Shown here: piece by piece, positions 4,768 to 6,263 of the stretch
Numbering within the stretch: position 1 is the first letter of the stretch
Layout: each line of letters opens with the position of its first letter
Assembly: GCA_964495705.1 (NCBI GenBank)
Contig: CAZBWS010000103.1
Span: 1-6,263 of the forward strand
From: CAZBWS01 sp964495705
GTDB lineage: Bacteria > Pseudomonadota > Gammaproteobacteria > HTCC5015
Direction: 5' to 3'
DNA length: 6,263 nt
Made by a program: the position numbers and the translations under genes
Notes under the pieces: model-generated
The model's database searches: none
What the model was told of the DNA's origin: nothing
The model's input: the letters and a program-made list of their open reading frames with translations, nothing else

Positions 4768-6261
4768 CTAACAACCAATACTACTATTGAAGCAATTGAC
4801 GATTGGAACTTGGTTATCAATGGATATATTAGTTGCCAATACATTAACTAAACTTGCACCAAGTACACCTGGGTCTTCAGTTCTAGCCAAACTTGCGTCT
4901 ATACCACCAACCTCAATTTCAAACAATGATGTGACAAGTTCAGAGACGGGGACGGGTGGGCGATCGAAAATAAAATCGCCTACTGCCCCAACAATACCTT
5001 GTACTACATTCTGTGGTAAATCGAAATTTTCAACAGTAAGTTGAGACAACTCTACCGGATCAATAAACTCCACCCACCAACCTGGAGTAGTATTACTTGT
5101 GGTACGCCCACCACTTGGATTATCAATTCGCCATTGAACAGGGCGATTCTGGACGCTTACGAAACCTCCTGAACCATTCGCATCTACTCTATGTAAGAAT
5201 CGTAAATCTTCTCTTAAAAACAACTTAAGGGGGTCAGTTGTACCCGGTAGATCACCGCTCACAAATATATCGTTTATAACCAATTGTGGCGTAAGCGTTG
5301 GTAAACCTATACCAAGTGCCTCCGCTTCTACGACGCTCGTCCCGGTAATTTGACCAATCGTTGTCGCCGCGACATCCGCCCTTAGAAATGCTGAAGTAAT
5401 CACTCCGTTTTCATCAACATTCCCCCCTGAAGGTAAGGGGTTGGCCAGCGAGCCTAAAGACGAGTCAATCACTACACCACCTGGCACACTAAAGTCCAAC
5501 ATAATACGCTGATCAGGGCCTGTGATACTGCGGTCGAGCAACTCAAATGTACCTGTACTCGTCGTCTGTACACCGACAGGTGAAAGACTGCTCTCCCCGC
5601 CGAAGAAACCGCCACAGCCGAAGACAATATTACAAAATCTTAATCTGGTTGGGTCGCCATTTGTTCTCTGCACAATACCTGTGCGTGTTGCAGGATTAAG
5701 AATTACATTGCCATTGATAGCTGTTGTTTGCAAGAAGCCCCTGAATGCGCTGATGCCATTTTCTTGCGAGGTATCTCCTGCAAGATTACTGGCATGTTTA
5801 GTAGGGTCTCCAAAACTCAAAAGCCCATCAATCTCATCCGCACCAACGCGTATGCCAATAATCTCTCTATTTCGTGCTGTAGTATTATCAATACTTCCAG
5901 CGAACGCAAATTCGACATATGGGTTCGTAATAGTTGCAGAAGACGCCTCACCATCTACGCCACCACTCAATGAGAGGTCCTCAATTAGTATTTGTGAGTT
6001 TCCGTCACTATCTTTTAAGTCAAGTCGATCAGCATTAAGGCTAGTTGTAATTACGGAATTCAACCTGACACGATAAAAATTATTAACTCCATCACCCCCA
6101 TCAAAATCATATTTATCAATGTCAATCAACGAAGCTTGGCCTATGACTTCAGCAAGTTCATCATCTGTAAGCTCCGTCAGACTAAAAGCAGACGCAGAAA
6201 AAACCGCACTCATCATAAACACGGCTATTTTATTTAAACTATTTTTATAAGATTTAGTCAT
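4768..6261 (-). CDS. Uncharacterised exported protein with ELAEVIGQA motif
   Basis: A 497-residue protein of unknown function. Residues 1-25 form a Sec signal peptide: basic N-region (K3, K6, K11), hydrophobic core 12-21, likely cut after A23-S24-A25. Right after it comes LTELTDDELAEVIGQASL (28-45), resembling the 'L-x-D-x-E-L-x-x-V-x-GQA' leader of exported, pilus-associated or surface-type proteins (DUF6160-like) in Pseudomonas, Acinetobacter and Marinobacter; the match is by eye. The rest looks beta-rich and Asp/Gly/Asn/Thr-rich, with calcium-loop-like DFDGGDG (52-58) and DSDGN (84-88). Four cysteines occur as two close pairs, C210/C216 and C490/C497, the last being the final residue. No enzyme motif, membrane anchor or sorting signal is evident. 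The ATG lies two bases from the window edge, so its ribosome site is unseen, but the signal peptide supports it. It converges on the 211-residue gene, 32 bases apart. Confidence 0.8.
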   Translation of the reverse strand: MTKSYKNSLNKIAVFMMSAVFSASAFSLTELTDDELAEVIGQASLIDIDKYDFDGGDGVNNFYRVRLNSVITTSLNADRLDLKDSDGNSQILIEDLSLSGGVDGEASSATITNPYVEFAFAGSIDNTTARNREIIGIRVGADEIDGLLSFGDPTKHASNLAGDTSQENGISAFRGFLQTTAINGNVILNPATRTGIVQRTNGDPTRLRFCNIVFGCGGFFGGESSLSPVGVQTTSTGTFELLDRSITGPDQRIMLDFSVPGGVVIDSSLGSLANPLPSGGNVDENGVITSAFLRADVAATTIGQITGTSVVEAEALGIGLPTLTPQLVINDIFVSGDLPGTTDPLKLFLREDLRFLHRVDANGSGGFVSVQNRPVQWRIDNPSGGRTTSNTTPGWWVEFIDPVELSQLTVENFDLPQNVVQGIVGAVGDFIFDRPPVPVSELVTSLFEIEVGGIDASLARTEDPGVLGASLVNVLATNISIDNQVPIVNCFNSSIGC

Positions 6262-6263
6262 CA

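Noticed and set aside
5522..6076. Plus-strand open frame of 184 codons opposite the exported-protein gene
   Set aside because: It lies fully antisense to a gene with a clear signal peptide; its product is a Pro/Ser/Leu/Ile-rich shadow composition with no family motif and no good ribosome site noted.
6088..6126. Asp-rich DIDKYDFDGGDG stretch as a dockerin or EF-hand repeat
   Set aside because: Only one partial calcium-loop-like segment without the helix-loop-helix or duplicated 22-residue dockerin pattern; Asp/Gly-rich loops are common in exported beta-rich proteins.

Overview
This window looks like a chromosomal housekeeping segment of a marine-type gammaproteobacterium. The order lptM-lysA-dapF-DUF484-xerC is a classic gammaproteobacterial block (Pseudomonas and relatives). 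The protein sequences and the hslV gene directly after xerC would fit a member of the Cellvibrionales or a neighbouring order. That placement is inference from gene order and protein style, not from a search.

Most of the left two thirds (about 1 to 4021) is one leftward gene string on the minus strand. In transcription order it holds lptM (a 45-residue outer-membrane lipoprotein), lysA (diaminopimelate decarboxylase), dapF (diaminopimelate epimerase), a DUF484 GAF-like protein, xerC (tyrosine recombinase) and the first 18 codons of hslV (HslUV protease subunit), which runs off the left edge. Gaps are short or negative (13-base overlap lptM/lysA, 16 bases lysA/dapF, 63 bases with a stem-loop dapF/DUF484, 2 bases DUF484/xerC), so these genes are probably co-transcribed. 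lysA and dapF handle the last steps of lysine and meso-DAP supply. LptM serves LPS export, and XerC resolves chromosome dimers. A heat-shock-like (sigma-32) promoter lies just before hslV, so hslV probably has its own stress start on top of read-through.

At 4022-4099 is a 78-base divergent control region with promoter candidates for both directions whose -10 elements overlap. To its right, on the plus strand, is an unrecognised 211-residue protein with two membrane segments. It converges, with only 32 bases between stop codons, on a minus-strand 497-residue exported protein with a signal peptide and an ELAEVIGQA-type N-terminal motif. This right-hand third is more AT-rich in sampled lines than the housekeeping block and is the least explained part of the window.

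I see no mobile element, CRISPR array, tRNA or rRNA, and no convincing evidence of a wholly new system. The parts worth a second look are the unrecognised exported protein, the two-membrane-segment protein, the cysteine pair in LptM, the hslV promoter and the start-site correction for lysA.
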